Shown in pieces: positions 6,155-12,345 of a stretch of 29,200 bases of DNA. Origin of the DNA: a virus. Position numbers and translations under genes: made by a program. The stretch covers positions 1-29,200 of the IMG/VR virus record IMGVR_UViG_3300032093_000621; one strand, 5' to 3'. The notes under the pieces were generated by a model. The model did not search any database and was not told the origin of the DNA. It saw only the letters and a program-made list of their open reading frames with translations. The number at the start of each line of letters is the position of its first letter. Within the stretch, counting starts at the first letter, position 1.

Positions 6155-6155
6155 T
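6128..6155 (+). promoter_or_regulatory. Candidate rightward early promoter
   Basis: TTGCAA (6128-6133) and TAACCT (6150-6155) are 16 bases apart, followed by about 38 bases of leader and the first early gene. A GGTAAA box lies in the spacer and the GGTAACC palindrome covers the -10 box, as expected for a repressed early promoter. The -10 match is poor, so the exact boxes may be wrong even if the promoter lies here. Confidence 0.35.
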
Positions 6156-6193
6156 ATCCCTGTCGAATCAATCCACAGATAGGAGCAACAAAA

Positions 6194-6424
6194 ATGTATC
6201 AGCACATCGTTATCACAGGCCGCATCGACGTCCTCGACATCCTTCTCGCCGCCAACCCGCGAGAAATCGAAGCCGAGTATCGGCTTGCCAATTCTGCCCC
6301 CGCGCTTCGGCTTGCGCTGTTGGCTTGCGTGGCAGGCCACGATCAGCGCAGCAAAGACCTCGGACTGCGAGTTGATGACCCGCCGCACATCGCTGCGGCT
6401 CGTCAACTGCTCAACAGCCTGTAA
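6194..6424 (+). CDS. Hypothetical early protein
   Basis: The first gene of the rightward early operon; 76 residues from ATG 6194 with AGGAG 8 bases upstream. The sequence is mostly helical, with an Ala/Leu-rich middle (NSAPALRLALLACVAGHDQ) and no recognised motif. An upstream in-frame ATG at 6128 would lie across the candidate promoter and lacks a ribosome site. Being first behind the repressed promoter it could be a regulator or an inhibitor of the host, but nothing in the sequence shows it. It is separated from the next gene by a terminator-like hairpin. Confidence 0.6.
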   Translation: MYQHIVITGRIDVLDILLAANPREIEAEYRLANSAPALRLALLACVAGHDQRSKDLGLRVDDPPHIAAARQLLNSL

Positions 6425-6431
6425 CCACCCC

Positions 6432-6458
6432 GGCGGGGGACTGCCAACCCCGCCTTTT
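6432..6458 (+). terminator. Intrinsic terminator or attenuator inside the early operon
   Basis: GGCGGGG (6432-6438) and CCCCGCC (6448-6454) form a 7-base G+C stem with a 9-base loop, directly followed by TTTT (6455-6458). The ribosome site of the next gene, CAGGAG, starts at the end of the T-run. It lies after the first early gene, where partial termination would make more of that gene or where an antitermination system would act. Confidence 0.6.
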
Positions 6459-6472
6459 CAGGAGCAACAGAA

Positions 6473-6745
6473 ATGGCTACCTACATCCTTGAATACGACT
6501 TCGCTGACGGCTTGATTTGCATGGTCGAGGCCGGTGTATCGGAAGGCGAGTGCCACGACCAGCGCATCGTCGCTATCGCCCTCGACGATGGCACATGGCA
6601 CAACCTGCCGTCGCCCGTCGCCGTGTGGGATGACAAACTTGCTGACGAGTTTGAGAAACACGCCGACACGGTAAACCGCGAGTGGGCAGCGCAGGAACGC
6701 TACGAAGCCGAGCGCGACTACCGCGAATCACGTTACATCCCGTAA
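6473..6745 (+). CDS. Hypothetical early protein
   Basis: A 90-residue acidic protein starting at ATG 6473 behind AGGAGCAACAGAA. The N-terminal half looks beta-rich (ATYILEYDFADGLICMVEAG, then IVAIALDDGTWHNLP) and the C-terminal part is a charged helix (ADEFEKHADTVNREWAAQER). No family is recognised. The start is supported by the ribosome site and the clean gap after the upstream hairpin. Confidence 0.6.
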   Translation: MATYILEYDFADGLICMVEAGVSEGECHDQRIVAIALDDGTWHNLPSPVAVWDDKLADEFEKHADTVNREWAAQERYEAERDYRESRYIP

Positions 6746-6756
6746 GGAGGACTACC

Positions 6757-7158
6757 ATGACGTACCGATCAATGGCTGACCTGCTGGCCGAAAACGCCAA
6801 CCTGCAGGCCGCGCAACAGGAACTCGCCGCGATGAAACTCGCTTTCCTCGCCCTGCGCGTTGACCCCGTGACGCTCAACCATCGTGGGTCTGACCTGTGG
6901 GCGCAGTTCGAAACGCTGACCTCGCTTGCCGAGGCTTGCGGCTTGGGCTCGGCGTTCGACCGGGCGATGGCGCACCGCGACCAGTCAAGCATGGATGATT
7001 TGTACCGCCACGCGATGAACGTCGATTCTGACGCCGCCCGCGCTTTGGCTGACGCCGCAGACTGGATGGGGACTTGGATACGCGAGGCACAGCAGGCGTC
7101 CGTGTCGTTTCGCCGCGCTGCGGGTTACATTGCGGACGCGCAGCGGGTGGTGCGATGA
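6757..7158 (+). CDS. Hypothetical early protein, helical
   Basis: A 133-residue protein from ATG 6757, which has AAGGAGG 6 bases upstream. Residues 1-35 form a probable coiled coil (MADLLAENANLQAAQQELAAMKLAFLALR). The rest is helical and moderately acidic. Not recognised. Its stop overlaps the start of the following small membrane gene (ATGA). Confidence 0.6.
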   Translation: MTYRSMADLLAENANLQAAQQELAAMKLAFLALRVDPVTLNHRGSDLWAQFETLTSLAEACGLGSAFDRAMAHRDQSSMDDLYRHAMNVDSDAARALADAADWMGTWIREAQQASVSFRRAAGYIADAQRVVR

Positions 7159-7283
7159 CCCGCGACGAGGCGACCCGAGCCGCTATCCTGCTTGGGCTGA
7201 TCGTGGCGCTTGTGCTGATTGCCGCCTACCTTGTCCCTTGCGGCGATGGCGGCTGCACGGTCGAGGAGGTGCGCCGTGGATGA
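7155..7283 (+). CDS. Small membrane protein
   Basis: A 42-residue protein with a single hydrophobic segment (AAILLGLIVALVLIAAYLVP, about 9-28) followed by a short tail with two cysteines. ATG 7155 overlaps the previous stop. The basic N-terminus suggests the C-terminus faces the periplasm (positive-inside rule). Function unknown; it is one of four micro membrane proteins in this operon. Confidence 0.55.
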   Translation: MTRDEATRAAILLGLIVALVLIAAYLVPCGDGGCTVEEVRRG

Positions 7284-7431
7284 CGGGCGGCAGCAACAGG
7301 AAAACGAGGAGCGCCGGTACTTTGAGGAACTGGTGTTCCTGAAGTGGACGCAGGCCGATATCGACCGGCACCGCGAGTTGCTTGCGGAACTGCGCGAAAT
7401 GAACGAAAAGGCAAAGAGGATGTTCAAATGA
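7276..7431 (+). CDS. Small charged coiled-coil protein
   Basis: A 51-residue, very charged helical protein (GRQQQENEERRYFEEL near the start, HRELLAELREMNEKAKRM near the end). The start is GTG 7276, supported by AGGAGG exactly 6 bases upstream. An ATG at 7280 is in another frame and gives only a 20-residue peptide. It overlaps the small membrane gene by 8 bases and the annealing-protein gene by 4. Function unknown. Confidence 0.5.
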   Translation: MDDGRQQQENEERRYFEELVFLKWTQADIDRHRELLAELREMNEKAKRMFK

Positions 7432-7946
7432 GCGAACTGCTGAAAATCAACGTAAACGACCACATCGAAAAGAAGGGCAACCTGTCTTATCTGTCGTGGG
7501 CGTGGGCGTGGGCCGAGGTGCTGAAGATTGACCCCGGCGCGTGGTGGAACGCGCACGAGTGGGCCGACCGCCCTGCGATGTTCCTGCCGGACGGAACGGC
7601 GATGGTCAAAATTTCGGTCGAGGTCAAGGGCAGCACCAAGACCTGCGTTCTTCCGGTCATGGACAACCGCAACCGCGCAATCGTTAACCCCGATGCGTTT
7701 GCGATAAACACCGCCATCATGCGCTGCCTTGCCAAAGCGATTGCGATGCACGGCCTCGGCCTCTACATTTACGCAGGCGAGGACTTGCCCGAATCGGAAA
7801 AGGTCGAGCCTAACCCCGAGGTGTTGGCGCAGATTTCTGCGGCGGCTGACTCGGCGGCGCTCGTCGCCCTGTTCAAGTCGCTTGACCCCGCTATCCGCGC
7901 CGTCCACATGGACGCTTTCACCGCCCGCAAGAAGGAACTGGCCTGA
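7428..7946 (+). CDS. Single-strand annealing protein (DUF1071, Sak-like)
   Basis: A 172-residue phage recombinase of the DUF1071 family, distantly related to Rad52/Sak-type annealing proteins. The family signature is clear: NLSYLSWAWAWAEV (18-31) at the N-terminus and IMRCLAKAIAMHGLGLYIYAGEDLP (about 97-121) in the centre. It coats single strands and pairs complementary DNA, working with the YqaJ exonuclease encoded next (TGATG junction). The C-terminus (about 125-172) is a helical tail. ATG 7428 overlaps the upstream stop by 4 bases. Confidence 0.85.
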   Translation: MSELLKINVNDHIEKKGNLSYLSWAWAWAEVLKIDPGAWWNAHEWADRPAMFLPDGTAMVKISVEVKGSTKTCVLPVMDNRNRAIVNPDAFAINTAIMRCLAKAIAMHGLGLYIYAGEDLPESEKVEPNPEVLAQISAAADSAALVALFKSLDPAIRAVHMDAFTARKKELA

Positions 7947-8563
7947 TGGAACAGCGCACCGAAGAATGGTTCGCCGCGAGGCTTGGCAAGGTCACGGCCT
8001 CCCGCGTGGCTGATGTGGTCGCCAAGACCAAGAGCGGCCCTGCAGCCTCACGCGCAAACTACATGGCTGACCTCGTTGTGGAACGGCTGACGGGGCAAAA
8101 GGCATCGTCCTTCGCCAATCAAGCGATGGAGTGGGGGACGGAACAGGAGCCGAACGCCCGCGCCGCCTACAGCGCCAAGACGGGCGAACTGGTCGAGGAA
8201 GTCGGGTTCATTGACCACGCCACCATCGCGGGATCGGGCGCGTCCCCTGACGGGCGCATCGGCGGGTCTGGCGAGGGGTTGGTCGAGTTCAAGTGTCCGG
8301 CGACCGCGACCCATCTGGAATACATCCTCACGGACACCGTGCCGGGAAAGTACATCATCCAGATGCAATGGCAGATGGCTTGCACGGCGGCGGCGTGGTG
8401 CGACTTCGCATCCTACGACCCTCGGCTTCCGGCGCACCTGCAACTCTACATCAAGCGCGTCCCGCGTGACGAAAAGCACATCGCGGAACTGGAGGCCGAG
8501 GTGTCGAAGTTCCTTTCCGAGTTGAGTGACAAGGTTTCTAAACTGCAAGAGGTGAAACTGTGA
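7946..8563 (+). CDS. YqaJ-type recombination exonuclease
   Basis: A lambda-exonuclease-like 5'-3' nuclease that makes single strands for the annealing protein. The 205-residue protein shows the family landmarks: EWFAARLGKVTAS (7-19), MEWGTEQEPNAR (61-72), then the catalytic centre SPDG (Asp 102) and VEFKCP (Glu 114, Lys 116), and a Gln/Met-rich helix YIIQMQWQMA near 136-145. The set is complete, so the enzyme should be active. It starts one base into the stop of the annealing protein gene, an arrangement typical of two-component phage recombinases. Confidence 0.9.
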   Translation: MEQRTEEWFAARLGKVTASRVADVVAKTKSGPAASRANYMADLVVERLTGQKASSFANQAMEWGTEQEPNARAAYSAKTGELVEEVGFIDHATIAGSGASPDGRIGGSGEGLVEFKCPATATHLEYILTDTVPGKYIIQMQWQMACTAAAWCDFASYDPRLPAHLQLYIKRVPRDEKHIAELEAEVSKFLSELSDKVSKLQEVKL

Positions 8564-8826
8564 AAGAGTACGACAACAACAATCGCGGCGTTCTGTTCAA
8601 AAACGACAAGGGCGACAACGACAAGCGCCCCGACTATCGCGGGTCTGCTGTCATTGACGGAGTGGACTTGAACATCAGCGCGTGGATCAAGGCGAGTCAG
8701 AAAACCGGCGACAAGTTTATGTCGCTGCGCTTTGAGCCGAAGCAGGGTGCGCCGAAGAAGGCGACTCGCGCCCCGGTGATGGATGAGACGCCCTTCAAAT
8801 TTGACGACGCTGATTTGCCGTTCTGA
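8560..8826 (+). CDS. SSB-like single-stranded DNA-binding protein
   Basis: An 88-residue protein starting at GTG 8560, overlapping the exonuclease stop. It has an OB-fold-like beta pattern (RPDYRGSAVIDGVDLNISAWI, then KFMSLRFEPKQ) and ends with FDDADLPF, very like the acidic tail DDDIPF by which bacterial SSB recruits partner enzymes. Proteins of this size and pattern are found beside phage recombinases. It probably coats single strands and may recruit the exonuclease, NinB or host proteins. The tail is seen directly; DNA binding is inferred. Confidence 0.65.
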   Translation: MKEYDNNNRGVLFKNDKGDNDKRPDYRGSAVIDGVDLNISAWIKASQKTGDKFMSLRFEPKQGAPKKATRAPVMDETPFKFDDADLPF

Positions 8827-9245
8827 TGAAGCGCGTTTTCCCCAAAGGCACTTCCGCTGACGCGATGGCAGCAGCCGTCACGCGCATGGTTCAGGGGCTT
8901 GCCCCTGACCGTGTGTGGTCGGTGGAAGTAGCCGAGTGGAAGAAGCCCCGCACGAATCAGCAAAACGCTTACCTCTGGGGTGTCGTTTACCCAATGGTTT
9001 TGGAGGCAGGCGGCGAAGCGTTAGCCGGGTGGACGCGGGATGACCTGCACGAGTATTTCTTGGGCGAGGTGTGGGGGTGGGAAACGCTAGAGGGCTTCGG
9101 CAAGAAACGCCTGCGCCCTTTAAAGCGCACTTCACGCATGACCGCAGCCGAGTTCACCGAATACCTGCACGGCATCGAAAACAGGCTGATGGACTTGGGC
9201 ATTGGGCCGCTGCCGGAGCCGATATACAACGAGGTGCAATCTTGA
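8826..9245 (+). CDS. ninB: NinB family recombination protein (lambda Orf-like)
   Basis: A 139-residue member of the NinB/Orf family, close to lambda Orf in length (146). The hallmark KKPRTNQQNAYLWGVVYPMV is at 39-58, and a second conserved block, RMTAAEFTEYLHGIENRLMDLGI, lies at about 104-126. Lambda Orf binds single-stranded DNA and SSB and stands in for RecFOR in loading recombinases. Here it follows an SSB-like gene (TGATG junction), which fits that role. Confidence 0.85.
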   Translation: MKRVFPKGTSADAMAAAVTRMVQGLAPDRVWSVEVAEWKKPRTNQQNAYLWGVVYPMVLEAGGEALAGWTRDDLHEYFLGEVWGWETLEGFGKKRLRPLKRTSRMTAAEFTEYLHGIENRLMDLGIGPLPEPIYNEVQS

Positions 9246-10048
9246 AGCGTTTTCTTTCACTCGGCGCTGGCGTTCAGAGCAGCACCCTCGCGCTGATGAT
9301 CGCGCATGGCGAACTCGACCCCGTGGACGCTGCCATCTTCGCGGACACCCAATGGGAGCCGCGCAAGGTGTACGAGTGGCTTGACTGGCTAGATGCAGAG
9401 ATTCAGCGTTGCCCGTACTCGTTCCCGGTGCATCGGGTGACTGCCGGAAGTCTGCGAGAGGGAATCGTGCAAAAACAAGCGGGGGTACGGGTGGCGCAAG
9501 TGCCGTGGCATATGCTGATGCCAAACGGTGAGCGGGCGATGCCGCGCCGTCAATGCACCGCCGAGTTTAAGATTGCACCGCTGACCAAAAAGACCCGCGA
9601 ACTGGTCGGACTGGTTCCGCGCCAAAGGGCAAAGGGCATCCTCTGCGAAACCTTTATCGGCATCAGCACCGACGAGGCGTTGCGGATGAAACCGTCGCAG
9701 GAAGCATGGAAGGTTCACCGCTGGCCTCTTATTGAAAAGGGCATGGCGCGGCATGACTGCCTTAACTGGATGGAGCGCAAAGGCTATCCGCTGCCGCCGA
9801 AGTCATCCTGCATCGGCTGTCCGTATCACTCCGACCACGAATGGCGGGCGGTCAAGGCCGACCCCGAGGCGTGGGCGGATGCGGTGGAAATTGACCGCAT
9901 CATCCGCGAACCGGCACGGGGTATGCGAGGGCGGCAGTTTATGCACCGCTCATGCGTGCCGCTCGACCAAGTAGACCTGTCCACCGCCGCCGATCACGGG
10001 CAGGTCGATATGTTCAACAACGAATGCGAAGGAATGTGCGGCGTATGA
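9242..10048 (+). CDS. PAPS-reductase-like (adenylyl-transfer) enzyme
   Basis: A 268-residue protein of the PP-loop/PAPS reductase superfamily. The N-terminal nucleotide loop reads LGAGVQSSTLAL (7-18); further on come RRQCTAEFKI (Cys 105) and a C-terminal CIGCPYHSDHEW (Cys 190, Cys 193) that may bind metal or a cluster. In this superfamily the loop activates substrates as adenylates or binds PAPS for sulfur transfer. Phage versions are widespread but their substrate is not settled. It starts at TTG 9242, tied to the NinB stop (TTGA overlap); an in-frame ATG at 9071 would lie deep inside that gene. Sulfur-based nucleic acid modification is a possibility, not shown. Confidence 0.75.
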   Translation: MKRFLSLGAGVQSSTLALMIAHGELDPVDAAIFADTQWEPRKVYEWLDWLDAEIQRCPYSFPVHRVTAGSLREGIVQKQAGVRVAQVPWHMLMPNGERAMPRRQCTAEFKIAPLTKKTRELVGLVPRQRAKGILCETFIGISTDEALRMKPSQEAWKVHRWPLIEKGMARHDCLNWMERKGYPLPPKSSCIGCPYHSDHEWRAVKADPEAWADAVEIDRIIREPARGMRGRQFMHRSCVPLDQVDLSTAADHGQVDMFNNECEGMCGV

Positions 10049-10329
10049 ACCTGCGTAAAGAGGCACGGGGCCGGGGCTGCATGGTGCGTATTCCCGAGGT
10101 CTGCAACTGCAACAGCGAGACGGTGGTGCTTGCCCATGTGCGGATTGCGGGGATATCCGGCATGGGGCTAAAGGCACCCGACCTGCTAGGCGCGTGGTCA
10201 TGCTCGGCCTGTCACGATGCGATTGATCGGCGGGCGCACCTTGACCTTGACCGCGACTATGTGCGGCTGCTGCACCTTGAAGGGATGGCGAGGACGATTA
10301 ACCAACTGCTGAAGGAGGATTTGATATGA
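10045..10329 (+). CDS. ybcO: YbcO-type nuclease (DUF1364)
   Basis: A 94-residue zinc-type nuclease of the YbcO/DUF1364 family known from lambdoid phages and prophages. The signature is nearly complete: NLRKEARGRGCMVRIPEVC (2-20), LAHVRIAGISGMGLKAPD (30-46), GAWSCSACHDAIDRR (49-63). Cys 12, Cys 20, His 31, Cys 53, Cys 56 and His 57 are candidate metal or catalytic ligands. Members replace RusA or Rap resolvases in the same map position, so cutting of recombination intermediates is likely. It overlaps both neighbours by 4 bases. Confidence 0.85.
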   Translation: MNLRKEARGRGCMVRIPEVCNCNSETVVLAHVRIAGISGMGLKAPDLLGAWSCSACHDAIDRRAHLDLDRDYVRLLHLEGMARTINQLLKEDLI

Positions 10330-10523
10330 CCAAGACACAGGACGCCCGGATACTGGCTTACCTGCAGACGGGCAAAGCCCTTGACCCTATGACCGCGCTG
10401 CGGCGGTTTGGGTCGTTCCGACTTGCATCGCGCATCTGCACCCTGCGAAAGCGCGGGTTCCCTATCGTTACTTTCCGCGTCAGCAAGGGGGGCAAGTCAT
10501 GGGCGGCGTATTGGATGGCGTGA
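10326..10523 (+). CDS. Winged-helix DNA-binding protein
   Basis: A 65-residue protein matching the small phage winged helix-turn-helix family: QDARILAYLQTGKALDPMTA (5-24), LRRFGSFRLASRICTLRKRGF (25-45), then a beta wing (PIVTFRVSKGGKSWAAYWM). It starts at ATG 10326 behind AGGAGG. It may regulate the early operon or modulate a nuclease; the target is unknown. Confidence 0.7.
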   Translation: MTKTQDARILAYLQTGKALDPMTALRRFGSFRLASRICTLRKRGFPIVTFRVSKGGKSWAAYWMA

Positions 10524-10696
10524 GCCACCTTGACCAGTTGTGGCACGAATGGCGCACCCTGCGGCTGCGGCTGTCGGCGCTAGAGCGTGAAATCACCCGA
10601 GTCGAGGGCGGTGGTAAGCCTACGGTCAGGCTCGACAACCTGCCCCCGGCGTATCTGATGCAGGGCGCGGAAATGCCGAAGCGGGAGGCGCGATGA
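10499..10696 (+). CDS. Hypothetical coiled-coil protein
   Basis: A 65-residue (from ATG 10499) or 58-residue (from GTG 10520) protein. ATG 10499 has AGGGGGG about 6 bases upstream; GTG 10520 overlaps the previous stop. Residues about 10-37 form a coiled coil (LDQLWHEWRTLRLRLSALER), followed by a Pro-containing tail. Not recognised. Confidence 0.5.
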   Translation: MGGVLDGVSHLDQLWHEWRTLRLRLSALEREITRVEGGGKPTVRLDNLPPAYLMQGAEMPKREAR

Positions 10697-10956
10697 AACT
10701 CACCGACCGGGAGTTGGAGGCGGCGTTAGCCGATCTGCACGGGCTAATCACCACGCATAACGGCATCGTCGGCACCCTTGCCCACCTAAAACGCGAGGTG
10801 GCGACCCTTGAATCGTGGCGCGTAACCGACCTAGAGGCTATCCGCGAGGCAGACGCCACCGTGTACCGGCTTACGGAGGCATTACGGGCGATTGCGCGGC
10901 TTCCTGACCCTGCGGCAAGGGCGATTGCGGAGAACGCTCTTGAACCGTCTGCATGA
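10693..10956 (+). CDS. Hypothetical helical protein
   Basis: An 87-residue helical, heptad-rich protein (LTDRELEAALADLHGLITTH, then LAHLKREVATLESWRVTDLE). ATG 10693 makes ATGA with the previous stop, and GGGAGG lies 7 bases upstream. The C-terminal third (YRLTEALRAIARLPDPAARA) is also helical. Unknown function; possibly pairs with the adjacent coiled-coil protein. Confidence 0.5.
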   Translation: MKLTDRELEAALADLHGLITTHNGIVGTLAHLKREVATLESWRVTDLEAIREADATVYRLTEALRAIARLPDPAARAIAENALEPSA

Positions 10957-11044
10957 GTTTCTGTGGGTAGTCATCCCGACCCTTGCGGCGGTCTGGCTAC
11001 TCGCGCTTGTCTGCTTCATTATTTACGGGCTGATGAAGAAATAA
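10940..11044 (+). CDS. Micro membrane protein (34 aa)
   Basis: A short reading frame starting at TTG 10940 inside the end of the preceding gene, with GGAG about 8 bases upstream, encoding 34 residues with one long hydrophobic span (WVVIPTLAAVWLLALVCFII, about 9-28) and a YGLMKK end. The basic C-terminus would face the cytoplasm. The unusual start codon makes it tentative, but the hydrophobic stretch and the overlapped start fit the style of this operon. Confidence 0.45.
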   Translation: MNRLHEFLWVVIPTLAAVWLLALVCFIIYGLMKK

Positions 11045-11078
11045 CCACTTCGGAACAATCTTTAACCACGGGTGCAGA

Positions 11079-11279
11079 ATGAACGATAAAGTAAAAGATG
11101 ACGGGCTTGCAGCGATTGGCAGGGCTATCCGCGAGGCGCGGCGCGACGAGGCGCAAGCGGTTGCGGAGGTAGGCCGGTTGACCGAGCGGCTTGCGTTAGC
11201 GCAGGAAGCGGTGAGAGCAGCGCAGAATCGGATTGCGGTGCTGCACCACGACCTGCGAGACAAGGCAGAGAAAGGCTAA
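11079..11279 (+). CDS. Hypothetical coiled-coil protein
   Basis: A 66-residue charged helical protein with a near-continuous coiled coil (about 12-60: AIGRAIREARRDEAQAVAEV, then LTERLALAQEAVRAAQNRI). The ribosome site is weak (GGGTG). There is a 34-base gap before it with no clear promoter. Function unknown. Confidence 0.5.
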   Translation: MNDKVKDDGLAAIGRAIREARRDEAQAVAEVGRLTERLALAQEAVRAAQNRIAVLHHDLRDKAEKG

Positions 11280-11308
11280 ACACAGCTAAACACAAAGGAG
11301 GATGGACA

Positions 11309-11509
11309 ATGACGATCAACGACGGCGGCCCGGCGTTTCCGTTTAAAGGGTATGCCGGGGAGACTTACGGCATGACCCTGCGCGACTGGTTCGCGGGTCA
11401 GGCGTTGGCGGGGATGCTGATTGGCGAATGGTTGAGCGACAAAGGGGTAGCCACGCTGGCATATGAATACGCCGACGCCATGCTCGCGGCGCGGGAGGTG
11501 AAGCCGTGA
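11309..11509 (+). CDS. Conserved small phage protein
   Basis: A 66-residue protein with AAGGAGG upstream of ATG 11309. It carries the pattern NDGGPAFPFKG, then GMTLRDWFAGQALAG and YADAMLAAREV, which is widespread in phage and prophage hypothetical proteins. Its function is not established as far as I know. It overlaps the next gene by 4 bases. Confidence 0.7.
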   Translation: MTINDGGPAFPFKGYAGETYGMTLRDWFAGQALAGMLIGEWLSDKGVATLAYEYADAMLAAREVKP

Positions 11510-11793
11510 GCAACATCACCCTGCCCCGCGCTGTGATTGAGCAGGTGCGGGAGGCGTTGAAAGAACTCGACTACGCCAGCGAACCGTATGTGAATGAGAT
11601 AGCCCGCACCGCCCTCGCCGCCCTCGACGCCGCGCTCGCGGAGCCGAACGCCAAGCGGGAGCCTGCGACGGAAGAGGTCATCGAAGCCAAGTTCGAAAAA
11701 AGTTTCTATGTGCATCCAGAGGCGCTTGACGATTTCGCGGAAGGGTGGTGCGAAGCCGAGCGGTTCCACGGGATCACGAAGGAGGACAAATGA
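11506..11793 (+). CDS. Hypothetical phage protein
   Basis: A 95-residue acidic protein from GTG 11506, overlapping the previous stop, with GGGAGGTG upstream. The N-terminal half is helical (VIEQVREALKELDYASEP, then ARTALAALDAALAEP), a style common in phage proteins of this map position; the C-terminal half has Trp/Phe-rich FAEGWCEAERFHGI. Not recognised. Confidence 0.55.
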   Translation: MSNITLPRAVIEQVREALKELDYASEPYVNEIARTALAALDAALAEPNAKREPATEEVIEAKFEKSFYVHPEALDDFAEGWCEAERFHGITKEDK

Positions 11794-12008
11794 CACGCGA
11801 GGACATTATCAAGATGGCGCGGATAGCGGGAGCGCATGACAACGGACATGAAGTTCGTTTTGTGGAACCGCGCTACCTTGCCCGCTTCACCGCCCTCGTC
11901 GCAGAGGCCGAGCGGGAGGCGATTTGCCCGATTGTTTACGGGCTGTGCGTGTCGGACAACAACGCGCAGGAAATCGTTAACGCCATCCGTGCGAGGGGGA
12001 GCGAATGA
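11790..12008 (+). CDS. Hypothetical phage protein
   Basis: A 72-residue protein starting at ATG 11790 (ATGA overlap, GGAGG upstream). It has TREDIIKMARIAGAH near the N-terminus and YLARFTALVAEAEREAI (29-45), a combination frequent in small phage proteins. A close of IVNAIRARGSE follows. Function unknown. Confidence 0.6.
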   Translation: MTREDIIKMARIAGAHDNGHEVRFVEPRYLARFTALVAEAEREAICPIVYGLCVSDNNAQEIVNAIRARGSE

Positions 12009-12094
12009 GCCGTTGGGATCAGGTAGCCGAATACGCCACCCGTGGGGTTATCATCGCCTTTTTAGCGGGGCTGTCCGTATGGCTGTTGGCGTGA
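12005..12094 (+). CDS. Micro membrane protein (29 aa)
   Basis: A 29-residue frame from ATG 12005, overlapping the previous stop as ATGA. It has a short charged start (SRWDQVAEYATRG) and one hydrophobic segment (VIIAFLAGLSVWLLA) that runs to the stop. GGGGAG lies just upstream. It is likely to be translated given its coupling, but is too short for further assignment. Confidence 0.45.
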   Translation: MSRWDQVAEYATRGVIIAFLAGLSVWLLA

Positions 12095-12231
12095 TTTGCG
12101 ACACCTGTTTCTGGTCGGCAGAGATTACCCGACGCACCGGCAAGATATGGTGTTCGCACAAGGACTGGCACGGATGGATGCAATACCCCGCCTGCAAGGG
12201 GTCAGCGTGGAGGAACGATGAACGCCCCTGA
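12079..12231 (+). CDS. Small cysteine-rich protein
   Basis: A 50-residue protein from ATG 12079, or 46 residues from GTG 12091, which overlaps the previous stop. It carries CDTCFWS (7-13), WCSHKDWHGW (24-33) and YPACKGSAW, so four cysteines and two histidines are arranged like a small zinc-binding domain. Trp is unusually frequent. Not assigned to a family. Confidence 0.5.
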   Translation: MAVGVICDTCFWSAEITRRTGKIWCSHKDWHGWMQYPACKGSAWRNDERP

Positions 12232-12325
12232 CTTTGACAAAATCATTTCGGGGCTGTTTCAGTCTTTACTCGTCTGCACCGCCATCGTGTTAACGTTTTG
12301 GGGATTACTTAACTGGTTGTCGTAG
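12218..12325 (+). CDS. Micro membrane protein (35 aa), last early gene
   Basis: A 35-residue frame from ATG 12218 with GGAGG 5 bases upstream, overlapping the previous gene by 14 bases. A single hydrophobic span (SLLVCTAIVLTFWGLLNWL, about 16-34) reaches the C-terminus. The gene's end lies inside the terminator hairpin. It could be a small holin-like or inner-membrane regulator, but nothing decides. Confidence 0.45.
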   Translation: MNAPDFDKIISGLFQSLLVCTAIVLTFWGLLNWLS

Positions 12326-12340
12326 ACCTGTTAAGTTTTT
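12308..12340 (+). terminator. Terminator at the end of the early operon
   Basis: CTTAAC (12308-12313) pairs with GTTAAG (12330-12335) and inside it GGT (12315-12317) pairs with ACC (12326-12328), with one T-T mismatch and an 8-base loop; TTTTT (12336-12340) follows. The stem is A+T-rich and so weak, but the shape and position between convergent operons fit a terminator. A third copy, CTTAAC at 12349-12354, can pair with the same GTTAAG. Confidence 0.5.
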
Positions 12341-12345
12341 GCCGA

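Noticed and set aside
7280-7342. ATG at 7280 as the start of a 20-residue peptide
   Set aside because: The AGGAGG site is ideally spaced for GTG 7276, which opens a longer frame coupled to the annealing protein gene.
7125-7907. Minus-strand open frame of 260 codons opposite the annealing protein gene
   Set aside because: Arg/Val/His-rich shadow that runs antisense through five coupled genes; no start signal.
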